Assembly (NCBI GenBank): GCA_023436805.1
Contig: JAEZHT010000021.1
Location: 1-38,321 of the forward strand
Length of the DNA stretch: 38,321 nt
Direction of reading: 5' to 3'
From: Bacillota bacterium
GTDB lineage: Bacteria; Bacillota_I; Bacilli_A; Acholeplasmatales; UBA5453
The translations under genes were made by a program, and so were the position numbers. Below, piece by piece: positions 7,367-15,188 of the stretch. The notes below the pieces were generated by a model. That model saw nothing but the letters and a program-made list of their open reading frames with translations, was not told where the DNA came from and made no database searches. Every line of letters begins with the position of its first letter. Position 1 is the stretch's first letter.

Positions 7367-9361
7367 TTATTTTGTTTCGTATAATGATAAGAAGACTTCT
7401 ACCAGTTTAGGGTCAAACTGTTTACCGGTGTGTTTCTTGATTTCAGCGATGGCTTCTTCGTGTGACAGTGGTTTACGGTACGGTCTTTCTGATACCATCG
7501 CGTCATAAGCATCTGCGATTGATATGATTCGTGCACGGATCGGGATATTTTCCCCTTCAATGCCACGTGGGTACCCGGTACCATCCCACTTTTCATGGTG
7601 AGATAGGATGTCATACGCAATTTCTGCGTATTCTGGTGAGGTGGAAATGATACGATAGCCAATTTCAGGGTGACGTTTGATGATTTCCCATTCCGAATCG
7701 TTCAGTTTGCCTGGTTTATTTAAAATCGCTTCATCAATCGCGATTTTTCCAATGTCATGGAGATTGGAAATGGCTTTTAAGAGTTGTAAATCTTCAGACT
7801 TCATGCCCAATTTTCGTCCAATGTTGATACAAATCTCAGAAACACGTTTAGAATGTCTTTCTTCTCTTGGATTTTTCTCATGTAACGTATTTAAGATGGT
7901 TTTGATCGATTCACTTCTGTGTGAGGTGACTTCGAACAATTTATTCTTATACATTTGTTCTTCTACGACGCGGATGACTTCTTCTAAGTCGCCATCCTGA
8001 TCACGACAGGATACCCCGAAAGATACCGATACGCTCATACCATGCAAATATTTCTTTTCTAAAATGCGTTTCATCTTTTCTAAGTAATATTGAGCGGAAT
8101 GGAGTGGTGTGTTTGGTAACAATACGACAAACTCATCGCCACCAATACGACACACGGAACCTTTATCATTGAAGATTTGTTTCAATATCGCGGATACTTC
8201 TATCAAGAGTTCATCTCCAGCGGCGTGACCGAACGCATCGTTCATGATCTTCAACCCGTTGATGTCACATAAGATGATCGATACTGGATTGAATTTCGTA
8301 TCTTTAAGTTCTTCTAATTTTTCGGAATAAAAACGTCTGTTATACAATCCGGTTAATGAATCGTTGTAGGATAAGTATAAGATGGAAGCTTCGTATTTTT
8401 TACGATCTGTAATCTCATAAGAGAAAATCGTCGCACCCATAATCGAGCCATCTTCTAAGATAGGGGCGTAGTGTTCTTCTAAGTATTTTTCACCATCAAT
8501 TTCCACACGAACCACGTCGATGTGTGATACACCATCCAACGCTTTTTGAATGTTTTTCATTAAACGACGTTTCATCGCGTCGTTTTCAATGATGGATAAG
8601 AAGTCTTCGCCTTTATGAACGTCTACGTTATAATAGGTCTTCATCGAGACTTGGTGGAAATGGTTGAAGGTCAGATATTTGAAATTACGGTCTAAAGCGT
8701 ATATTTCCATGTGTCTGGTCGCGTCCATGGAGGCTTGTAGAATTTTGGTTTGTATTCTAAATTCTTGGTTAAAATGTAATCTCGATTGTTGATTTAAGAT
8801 GACCACACCAATGAGCATCACAAGTATTGGGAATAAACCTAAATAGGGAATCAGTAAGTTAATGATGATATTGAGACCATCGGGAATTAAGAAGAATCCA
8901 AGCAGGGTTACGATATGGAGTACAACACCTAAAGCATAAAATTCAATGTATGCATTGTTGTTAAACCACGCTGGTTTACGATACTTCTTCCAAAAGTAAC
9001 CAATGGCGGATGTGGATAAAATCGTCGCGACACCGGCATAAATACCCGAACCCCCAACCCAAATACGATAGGCTGAGCCAATCGTCATCGCGATCAATGT
9101 CGGAATACCACCAAAGAAAAAGCCATTGATTCCAAACAATACCGATCTGGTATCAAAAATGAGACCTTCTTGAAAGCGCCACGGGTTCGCCATGATGAAT
9201 ATTGATGATATACCAATGATGACGCCTGCAGTGACTTTTTTTCTAAGTGTGTTGGTTTGTGGGTCAAAGTTGGTTGCTGCGTATAAAAATACCAACCCCA
9301 ACAAAATGAGTCCATTGTTCAAAAGATTGACCAATATATCTAAAATCTCTCGGTAAGCCAT
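7367..9361 (-). CDS. Membrane GGDEF / HD-GYP cyclic di-GMP enzyme
   Basis: 664 residues. I start at ATG 9361, since AGGGGG lies 7 nt upstream of it but only 1 nt from the ATG two codons earlier. Residues 1-195 carry about six helices with the NPWRF...GLIFDTRSV pattern of the 5TM-5TMR_LYT sensor domain. Residues about 205-325 look like a PAS-type domain. GGDEF (407-411) is intact, so diguanylate cyclase activity is possible; no RxxD inhibitory site lies just before it. HD-GYP follows from about 495, with HDIGKIAID (HD at 536-537) and HHEKWDGTGYP, the full c-di-GMP phosphodiesterase signature. Both activities in one protein imply signal-controlled synthesis or degradation. Own promoter, convergent with the exporter. 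Confidence 0.93.
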   Translation of the reverse strand: MAYREILDILVNLLNNGLILLGLVFLYAATNFDPQTNTLRKKVTAGVIIGISSIFIMANPWRFQEGLIFDTRSVLFGINGFFFGGIPTLIAMTIGSAYRIWVGGSGIYAGVATILSTSAIGYFWKKYRKPAWFNNNAYIEFYALGVVLHIVTLLGFFLIPDGLNIIINLLIPYLGLFPILVMLIGVVILNQQSRLHFNQEFRIQTKILQASMDATRHMEIYALDRNFKYLTFNHFHQVSMKTYYNVDVHKGEDFLSIIENDAMKRRLMKNIQKALDGVSHIDVVRVEIDGEKYLEEHYAPILEDGSIMGATIFSYEITDRKKYEASILYLSYNDSLTGLYNRRFYSEKLEELKDTKFNPVSIILCDINGLKIMNDAFGHAAGDELLIEVSAILKQIFNDKGSVCRIGGDEFVVLLPNTPLHSAQYYLEKMKRILEKKYLHGMSVSVSFGVSCRDQDGDLEEVIRVVEEQMYKNKLFEVTSHRSESIKTILNTLHEKNPREERHSKRVSEICINIGRKLGMKSEDLQLLKAISNLHDIGKIAIDEAILNKPGKLNDSEWEIIKRHPEIGYRIISTSPEYAEIAYDILSHHEKWDGTGYPRGIEGENIPIRARIISIADAYDAMVSERPYRKPLSHEEAIAEIKKHTGKQFDPKLVEVFLSLYETK

Positions 9362-9408
9362 ATGCATACCCCCTAAAATAAAAGAATTATGAAAGATATT
9401 CTATCTCT

Positions 9409-9414
9409 ATTATA
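9409..9414 (-). promoter_or_regulatory. -10 box of the GGDEF/HD-GYP gene
   Basis: TATAAT about 48 nt before the ATG; the -35 region is poor. Confidence 0.45.
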
Positions 9415-9445
9415 ACGTTTTTTTAGTGAAACACACCTCTAATAT

Positions 9446-9471
9446 ATTAAAAACGCCATGGTTAGGCGTTT
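9446..9471 (-). terminator. Intrinsic terminator of the sigma-protease-HD-GYP operon
   Basis: Hairpin AAACGCC / GGCGTTT with a 7 nt loop, followed on the minus strand by a T run. It lies just after the receiver/HD-GYP gene. Confidence 0.75.
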
Positions 9472-9489
9472 TAAATTTGTAATTCGGGA

Positions 9490-10479
9490 TTAATCGAGGT
9501 GTGCAATCGCGTAGAATTCAGCCTCATGTTTTAAAAATGCTTCGACGATGATGGGGTCAAAATGGGATCCTGAAGACTCTAAAATGATTCGCTTAGATTC
9601 TTGGAAACTGTATTTTGGTTTGTAATAACGTTCAGAAATTAAGGCGTCAAATACATCCGCCAAAGCGACGATTCTCGCGGATAACGGGATGTCTTTGCCT
9701 TTTAAACCTTCAGGATAACCAGAACCATCCCATTTTTCATGGTGGTATCTGGCAATTTCTGAAGCCATCTTCAAGAACCCCATGAATGGGTACTTGTCCG
9801 CCACTTTATCAATGGTGGACGCACCAATGATGGTGTGGGTTTGCATCGTCTTGCGTTCTTCTTCGGTATAAATCCCTTTTTTACGCAATACCGCATCTTC
9901 AATACCCACTTTACCAATATCATGTAAGACAGAGGATAATGTGAGGTGGTTGATGAATTGTGAGGTCACTTGATCACCATAAATCGGGTGGTTTTTTAGT
10001 TCCGTTGCGAGCACTTTGGTATACATCCCAATTCGTTCAAGGTGTCTACCGGTTTCGATATCACGGGTTTCCGTGAGTTGTGCCAAGGCGTAAATCACAG
10101 TTTGATTTTCTTGAGTAGAAATCGCCTTTTCGCTCGCTTTGATACGATAGATGAGTTCTGTTTTACGGATTGGCATAGAGATGAAGTCATCCGCACCCAC
10201 ATCGAAACTTCTACCTAAAATGACTTCTTCATTATCGGTAGCGACAATGATGTAGGTGTGATCGAGTTCACGTCGACGTATTTCTTCAATGACGCTAAAG
10301 CCATCGATGTCTGGCATATTGATGTCCATAATGATGATTTTCGGATCTTCATTGGACCATACTTCGAGGGCTTTTTGGCCATCGGCTGCTGTTAATACGT
10401 GGATTTGTTCTTCTTGTAAATACTGAACGAGTAAATCGCGATGTTTCTTATTACTCTCAGCCACTAAAACTTTCATCAT
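9490..10479 (-). CDS. Response regulator with HD-GYP output domain, degenerate receiver
   Basis: 329 residues. The receiver domain (1-120) keeps the phospho-acceptor Asp52 (IIIMDINMPD), but the acidic pair near the N-terminus is E8-S9 and the conserved Lys before Pro is Met (ISMPIRKTEL), so normal phosphorylation is doubtful. The HD-GYP domain (about 135-329) has HDIGKVGIED and HHEKWDGSGYPEGL, the full cyclic di-GMP phosphodiesterase signature. RBS GGGGG with 8 nt spacing to the first of two ATG codons. It follows the protease gene by 30 nt with no terminator, so it is probably the last gene of the ECF-sigma operon. No histidine kinase lies in the window. Confidence 0.9.
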   Translation of the reverse strand: MMKVLVAESNKKHRDLLVQYLQEEQIHVLTAADGQKALEVWSNEDPKIIIMDINMPDIDGFSVIEEIRRRELDHTYIIVATDNEEVILGRSFDVGADDFISMPIRKTELIYRIKASEKAISTQENQTVIYALAQLTETRDIETGRHLERIGMYTKVLATELKNHPIYGDQVTSQFINHLTLSSVLHDIGKVGIEDAVLRKKGIYTEEERKTMQTHTIIGASTIDKVADKYPFMGFLKMASEIARYHHEKWDGSGYPEGLKGKDIPLSARIVALADVFDALISERYYKPKYSFQESKRIILESSGSHFDPIIVEAFLKHEAEFYAIAHLD

Positions 10480-10509
10480 GATGGTCGCCCCCTTTCGTTT
10501 AAATGCTTT

Positions 10510-12204
10510 TTATCGAATACTGTATGATAAGGATACCCAGTCAGAACCGTTCGCTAAGGATCCGTTTTGGATAATTTGTAATCTGTAATAACCAGGCATG
10601 TGCGCTGTGTATGTGACAACTTCGATGTTATTGTGGTTAGAGGTTGCGGACGCTACAGGTCTACCGGTTGGGTCAAATAATCTTAAATCATAGTCAGTTA
10701 ATTTAACTGTGGTTGTATCATTACTATTTAATAACCAAGCAACTGATGATTTGACAGTTTGTCCATAAGCTACGTAGAAATACACTTCTTTATAAATTCC
10801 AGACTTACCAGTGCTGTTAATATAACCAAATGTGTTAGTCATATTTTCCATAGATTCTTTATAATCAAATAGCCCTGCACCAACTTCTGCATTATATCCT
10901 TCAATTCCAGTTGTTCCGTGAAATGACATGAATTTGGCGGAAGCTGAAATCAATGACATAACTTTTTCAGGGAATACTTTTAGTTCTGGATAAGATTCCA
11001 TCATTAAAGCGATTGTGCCTGCTACCAATGGGGATGTTACACTCGTGCCTGTAAATGGGAATGAGTAGTTAGGCATCATAAATCCAGCTGGTGCTACGAT
11101 ATTTGGTTTGGAAGGACCATTAATGACGTTATAAGATGAATAACTTTGACGATATGTACCTGTTGGGTTTGTCGCTCCAACAGTAATGACGTTATACCCA
11201 AGACCTGGGTTACCGACCATACCATGTCCATCGCCCCAGTTTCCTGCAGCTGCGACAATCGTTACGAATGTTGTTCTAACGATGTAATCATAATATGCAG
11301 ATTGGCTTGAATATACACCTGTTGCACTACCGTAGGAGTCTCCCCAACTCAAGTTGATGATATTGACACCACGATCGAGCATCCATTCCATTTCTTCTTT
11401 GGCTGAACCAACCAATTGAACGCTAAGAATTCTAGCACCTTTAGCGACACCAAAGTTACCACCTGCAACAGAGGCTACCATGGTAGCGTGTGATGAAATA
11501 TTTTCATTAAACCACCATTCATCTCTTACGGTTAAGTTTGATCCAATGAGGTTAGGGTGTTTTCTTTCAACGATACCATCTATTTCAAGGATACCAATGG
11601 TTACACCAGCACCACTGACTTGACCAGTAGTGACAGCTTCATAAGAATTCATAGTGTATAAAGCTGTATTTAAATTAGATGATGTGTATTCTTCTGTATT
11701 TTGGATGTAAGCCATGGAAACGTTGTCGTTTTCAATTAATTCACCAACGATTTCTTCTGAATTGTTCACGAATTCATCTTTTTCATAATAGTATTCAACG
11801 AATGGTCCGTAACTTGAAACATAGGAATCAATGTAGTTATCGAGTTCAATGTCTTGAGTCAAATATGCATTCATCTTTGTATGATACTCTTTAATAAGTT
11901 TTCTTTGTTCAGCGATGAATGAGTTAATGTTTGTTCTTCTATTAATTCTATATCTTGCATCAGACATGTATTGATAATCCAATTGGACTTGAACTGTCAC
12001 GACTTCATTTGCAGTTTCGCTCACTTCTTCTTGAATTTCATCCATGGATGCGGATTGATTTAAATTGAAACCTTCAAAAACAATTTTATCCTTCGGTTCA
12101 GCTTGGGTTGTTGATCCAAGCACAACTGTAGGTTTTGATACGTTAACCATTAACGAGAAAGCCATCCCGAGAACAATTATGGTAGTAAGTAATAATTTTT
12201 TCAT
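10510..12204 (-). CDS. Secreted subtilisin-like serine protease (S8)
   Basis: 564 residues with a signal peptide (1-30). Residues about 60-170 form a propeptide-like region that resembles the lipoprotein encoded next door. The S8 domain (about 195-450) has the triad Asp209 (ILEIDGIV), His239 (SSHATMVAS) and Ser388 (GTSVTSPLVAG), with oxyanion Asn322 (AAAGN), so it should be active; the His box is HAT rather than HGT. The C-terminal 110 residues are a beta-rich domain like those that cap bacterial secreted proteases (PPC/P-type). RBS GGGGGAG. Fourth gene of the ECF-sigma operon, which suggests production under envelope or surface signals. Substrate unknown. Confidence 0.92.
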   Translation of the reverse strand: MKKLLLTTIIVLGMAFSLMVNVSKPTVVLGSTTQAEPKDKIVFEGFNLNQSASMDEIQEEVSETANEVVTVQVQLDYQYMSDARYRINRRTNINSFIAEQRKLIKEYHTKMNAYLTQDIELDNYIDSYVSSYGPFVEYYYEKDEFVNNSEEIVGELIENDNVSMAYIQNTEEYTSSNLNTALYTMNSYEAVTTGQVSGAGVTIGILEIDGIVERKHPNLIGSNLTVRDEWWFNENISSHATMVASVAGGNFGVAKGARILSVQLVGSAKEEMEWMLDRGVNIINLSWGDSYGSATGVYSSQSAYYDYIVRTTFVTIVAAAGNWGDGHGMVGNPGLGYNVITVGATNPTGTYRQSYSSYNVINGPSKPNIVAPAGFMMPNYSFPFTGTSVTSPLVAGTIALMMESYPELKVFPEKVMSLISASAKFMSFHGTTGIEGYNAEVGAGLFDYKESMENMTNTFGYINSTGKSGIYKEVYFYVAYGQTVKSSVAWLLNSNDTTTVKLTDYDLRLFDPTGRPVASATSNHNNIEVVTYTAHMPGYYRLQIIQNGSLANGSDWVSLSYSIR

Positions 12205-12218
12205 TCGAATGACTCCCC

Positions 12219-12701
12219 CTAAATATAACGTTTAACTTCTACAAATAAAACTTCATCTACTTTCGAGATTAAAATCAATTTGTCTATTTGTTCTAATGTC
12301 AATTCATCTTTGCCTAAGTAAATGGTAATACTTGGATCATATTTAGAGTATTCCACAACACCAAGCTCCGATAACTCATGTGTGTCAATGAATTGTTTGT
12401 TTAACTCAATAAAGTAGTTTTTAGCTACTTCGCGCATTTCTTTGATGATTGCATCGATTTCTGCAGCGGTCATGCCTGGTAAAATCTTTGTTTTATATTC
12501 ATCAGCGACGTATTCTGATTCTAAAGTGATTGATATGACCAAACCATCTTTATAATCGTCTAGTTGATCTAATAGTTCCACATTTGAAAAGGATGTTTGC
12601 TTATCAAACTTATATAAAACTTTCTGAGATTCTTTTTTTGAAGCACATCCTGATAGAAATAAGAAAAGCATGAAAATCGATAGTATATAATATTTTTTCA
12701 T
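12219..12701 (-). CDS. Lipoprotein resembling the neighbouring protease propeptide
   Basis: 160 residues with a lipoprotein signal (LFLSGC, Cys19). The mature part aligns by eye with residues 66-168 of the protease encoded downstream: EYVAD vs QYMSD, IDAIIKEMREVAKNY vs INSFIAEQRKLIKEY, then a Tyr-x-x-Tyr-x-Pro stretch and KDE, with few gaps. It is therefore likely a stand-alone propeptide-like domain (I9-like) tethered to the membrane, which could inhibit or chaperone the protease. The gene follows the anti-sigma gene by 3 nt with no good RBS, pointing to coupled translation. Lipoprotein nature is clear; the inhibitor/chaperone role is inferred. Confidence 0.8.
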   Translation of the reverse strand: MKKYYILSIFMLFLFLSGCASKKESQKVLYKFDKQTSFSNVELLDQLDDYKDGLVISITLESEYVADEYKTKILPGMTAAEIDAIIKEMREVAKNYFIELNKQFIDTHELSELGVVEYSKYDPSITIYLGKDELTLEQIDKLILISKVDEVLFVEVKRYI

Positions 12702-12704
12702 AGG

Positions 12705-13301
12705 TTATTGTCCGAAAATCGAAAATTCATCTGTGTAATCTCTGTTTAATAATAAGTCAACAAAGTCGCCATTTTGATATGTTGTCTTAAATTCAATTTG
12801 ACTGTTATCAATATTTTCAATAACTAGTAAATCCATAGGGTTATCTTTATCAAGTACAATAGATTGATTTCCAATTTTTATCGTAGTAATTGTTTGTTGA
12901 ACGATTGCTTTCATATAAAAAACTACAACGAAATCACCATCTTTAGTCCCAATATATGTGAATACTTGAGTGTTATTATCAATTAGTATTAATTCAACTG
13001 ATTCTCTTTCATATACATCTGTTAGTTCCATTAGTTTCAATTCTATGACGTCAACATTTTCAGGAGTTTCTACATAGTTCGAATTTAAACCGAATTGTAG
13101 TCCAATAATACCCGTCACTAACATGAGTAAAACAATCATCATTACGTACGCAGGCATTACTTTTCTTTTAATAATAAACACTCCGCTTTTAGTATCAGCA
13201 TCTGGAATTAAATCGAGTTTGTTTTTGAGTTCATCAAATCGATTCTCAAATTGCATGTCCTTCTCATACTTTTGGACTAGGGTCTTAATTTTCTTACTCA
13301 T
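12705..13301 (-). CDS. Single-pass membrane protein, likely anti-sigma factor
   Basis: 198 residues from ATG at 13301, chosen because GAGGAGG lies 6 nt upstream. Residues 1-48 are charged and helical (cytosolic), about 49-72 form one membrane helix (PAYVMMIVLLMLVTGIIGL), and the rest is an extracytoplasmic domain of about 125 residues without a recognised fold. The gene starts 8 nt inside the end of the ECF sigma gene. Gene order and topology match ECF anti-sigma factors, which hold sigma at the membrane until a signal arrives; there is no visible zinc (ZAS) motif, so the assignment rests on context. Confidence 0.7.
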   Translation of the reverse strand: MSKKIKTLVQKYEKDMQFENRFDELKNKLDLIPDADTKSGVFIIKRKVMPAYVMMIVLLMLVTGIIGLQFGLNSNYVETPENVDVIELKLMELTDVYERESVELILIDNNTQVFTYIGTKDGDFVVVFYMKAIVQQTITTIKIGNQSIVLDKDNPMDLLVIENIDNSQIEFKTTYQNGDFVDLLLNRDYTDEFSIFGQ

Positions 13302-13824
13302 GTAAATCCTCCTCACGAAGTTCTTTCTTTAACTTCTTAATTGCTCTTGAGTACTTATTTGTGGCTACTGCTGTGGTTATCTCTAACATGGCTGCGATCT
13401 CATGAAACTTGAGGCCATGGAAGATTCTTAAAATGACGATTTCATATTCGTCTTTGCTGACGATCTTTTCTATCTTTTTATAGAGATGATCGTAGTCATC
13501 CGGTTTGTGATCATCGATGTAGCTTTCGACGACACCCTCATTCACCGTGATGTTGAGTTGTTTTTGTTCTTTTCTGAGGTAATCTAAGGCGGTGTTTTTC
13601 GCAATTTGAACTAACCAAAACTTAAAGTTGGTGTCCACTGTGTACGTATGAATACGCTCATACATCTTCATGAATGTTTCTTGAACCAATTCGTCGGCGA
13701 TTTGATGGTTTCTAACCATTTTATAAACGACGTGTTTCAATAACTTAAAGTAATTGTCATAAACTTCTCTAAACGCAGACTCGCTCCTTTTACGGATTCC
13801 CTCAACCTGTCTGATTGTCTCCAT
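13294..13824 (-). CDS. ECF-type RNA polymerase sigma factor (first copy)
   Basis: 176 residues from ATG at 13824 (RBS AGGGGG); a GTG 39 nt upstream lacks an RBS. Region 2 covers about 15-80 (AFREVYDNYF..., DELVQETFMKMYERI, FWLVQIAKNTALDYLR), and region 4 about 115-170 (LKFHEIAAMLEITTAVATNKYSRAIKKLKK) is the helix-turn-helix that reads the -35 box. No region 3 is present, as expected of ECF factors. It heads an operon with a membrane anti-sigma-like protein, lipoprotein, protease and HD-GYP regulator. An ECF-like promoter element directly upstream suggests self-activation. Confidence 0.92.
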   Translation of the reverse strand: METIRQVEGIRKRSESAFREVYDNYFKLLKHVVYKMVRNHQIADELVQETFMKMYERIHTYTVDTNFKFWLVQIAKNTALDYLRKEQKQLNITVNEGVVESYIDDHKPDDYDHLYKKIEKIVSKDEYEIVILRIFHGLKFHEIAAMLEITTAVATNKYSRAIKKLKKELREEDLHE

Positions 13825-13840
13825 TAATCTTCCCCCTATT

Positions 13841-13898
13841 AATGGACAAAAATATCTTTTCACTTAATAAAACGAAAAAAAATCCATTTTTGTCCACT
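13841..13898 (-). promoter_or_regulatory. ECF-type promoter and paired leader arms before the sigma gene
   Basis: On the minus strand GGACA (13891-13895), 16 bp, then CGTT of CGTTTTATTAAG (13871-13874) form an ECF-like -35/-10 pair. A near-copy with the same spacing lies at 25727-25751. In addition, 13-nt arms (13886-13898 and 13841-13853) can pair in RNA with one G-U pair; the second arm ends just before the RBS. Confidence 0.55.
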
Positions 13899-13980
13899 TT
13901 TTTAAAATTTTGTGCAAATTATTTTTGTGTATTAGAAAAACCACAAGAAACGTTGTGTTTTTGAAAGACACCTTATGTTG

Positions 13981-13986
13981 ATTATA
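13981..13986 (-). promoter_or_regulatory. Upstream extended -10 promoter of the sigma operon
   Basis: TGTTATAAT on the minus strand with a poor -35. It would give a leader of about 150 nt before the sigma ATG that spans the ECF-like element. Confidence 0.5.
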
Positions 13987-14043
13987 ACACCGTATTTTAA
14001 GATTTATTTAAGCAAGTTTTGTTATTTGAAATCCTTGAGAAAG

Positions 14044-14065
14044 AAAAAGCCCTCCATATGGAGGG
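14044..14065 (-). terminator. Intrinsic terminator of corA
   Basis: An 8 bp stem, CCCTCCAT / ATGGAGGG, followed on the minus strand by CTTTTTC. It starts directly after the corA stop codon. Confidence 0.85.
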
Positions 14066-15076
14066 TTATTTGAACCAATTCATGCGTTTGAATAAATAGA
14101 CCATACCAGCGGCTAAAATGAAGCACGCGATGACAAATACCAAGACTGCATTCTCATAGGTGAGAACGTCAAAGTGTACGAAATTCATACCGAAGAATCC
14201 GGTGAGGAATGATAGCGGGATGAATATCGCTGAAAAGAGTGTCAGTGTTTTCATGATCTCATTCATTTTATTTGATTGGTTGTTGATGTGTAAATCCAAT
14301 AAGTGACGCATGAGCTCACGTGCGTCATTGAGACGTTCATCGAGTCTCGACAAGTGGTCTTTCAAGTCATCAAAGTAAGGGTATTGATCTGTAGCTATAA
14401 AGCCCTTAGGACTTTGAATGATTTTATCGATTTGATTTAAGATTGGTGAAACGTTGCTTTTGAGTTTTAACAAGTTCTTACGCATTTGATAAAACTCTTC
14501 TTGGTCCACCGATTTGTATTCGAGGATTTCTTCTTCGATTTGTTCGGTGACCATTTGGTTGTGTTCCATCAAATCGATGTGTCTATCGGTGATGATGTCA
14601 AGAATTTGATAGAAAAGGAAATCGGTGCTTCTTTCTCTAAGTTCTTGATAGCTTTCAAACAGTGGGTATAAAGCATCCAGACAGTCTGGGTCTTTTTCGT
14701 GGAATGTGATGATGGTATCTTTAAAGAACAATAAACTCATATAATCCTCTTTGACCGATTCTTTAAAGTAATTCACATGGAATACAGCGAAGATGTATTC
14801 TTTACGGTCATCGATTTTAACCCGTTGAGATACGTTGAAGACGTCTTCTAAAATCAATGGCTCGACTGGATAGATCTCTTTGAGTGCCATAATTTTATCC
14901 ACTTCACTTAAGCCTACGACTTGAATATAGTGTTTAAACCCTTCTTTTTTGACGAAATCATCGGTTTTGATGAGTTCTTGTGCATTGTATTGGTAATGCT
15001 TGATGGTCGTTTTAATGTTGGTATGTTCACCAGTATAAACCATCGATTTAGGTGTGAAATAGTCTTTAAATTTCAT
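14066..15076 (-). CDS. corA: CorA-type magnesium/divalent cation channel
   Basis: 336 residues from ATG at 15076 (AGGTGA 5 nt upstream); 17 extra codons upstream are rejected. The N-terminal 270 residues form the cytosolic alpha/beta and long-helix funnel of CorA (YxxHxIDLMEHNQMV...), followed by two membrane helices. The loop between them holds GMN (TGFFGMNFV), the ion-selectivity signature of CorA proteins. It imports Mg2+ (possibly Co2+ or Ni2+) as a pentamer. Own promoter, divergent from the phosphodiesterase gene. No magnesium riboswitch is seen in the short leader. Confidence 0.93.
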   Translation of the reverse strand: MKFKDYFTPKSMVYTGEHTNIKTTIKHYQYNAQELIKTDDFVKKEGFKHYIQVVGLSEVDKIMALKEIYPVEPLILEDVFNVSQRVKIDDRKEYIFAVFHVNYFKESVKEDYMSLLFFKDTIITFHEKDPDCLDALYPLFESYQELRERSTDFLFYQILDIITDRHIDLMEHNQMVTEQIEEEILEYKSVDQEEFYQMRKNLLKLKSNVSPILNQIDKIIQSPKGFIATDQYPYFDDLKDHLSRLDERLNDARELMRHLLDLHINNQSNKMNEIMKTLTLFSAIFIPLSFLTGFFGMNFVHFDVLTYENAVLVFVIACFILAAGMVYLFKRMNWFK

Positions 15077-15098
15077 GAAAATCACCTGCCTTAGTTCA

Positions 15099-15127
15099 AG
15101 TATACAATGTTTAGATACATTATTCAA
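15099..15127 (-). promoter_or_regulatory. Promoter of corA
   Basis: -35 TTGAAT (15122-15127), 17 bp spacer, -10 TATACT (15099-15104), 23 nt before the ATG. Confidence 0.7.
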
Positions 15128-15139
15128 AGTCTTTTAGAT

Positions 15140-15168
15140 TTGATGTGTTTTTTGTTCCGTGTTAAAAT
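15140..15168 (+). promoter_or_regulatory. Promoter of the phosphodiesterase gene
   Basis: -35 TTGATG (15140-15145), 17 bp spacer, -10 TAAAAT (15163-15168) extended by TGT. Confidence 0.65.
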
Positions 15169-15188
15169 AAAAACAAGAAGGTTTTAGT

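Noticed and set aside
7677..8000. Plus-strand open frame of 107 codons opposite the GGDEF/HD-GYP gene
   Set aside because: Complement of conserved HD-GYP coding sequence; no RBS or promoter.
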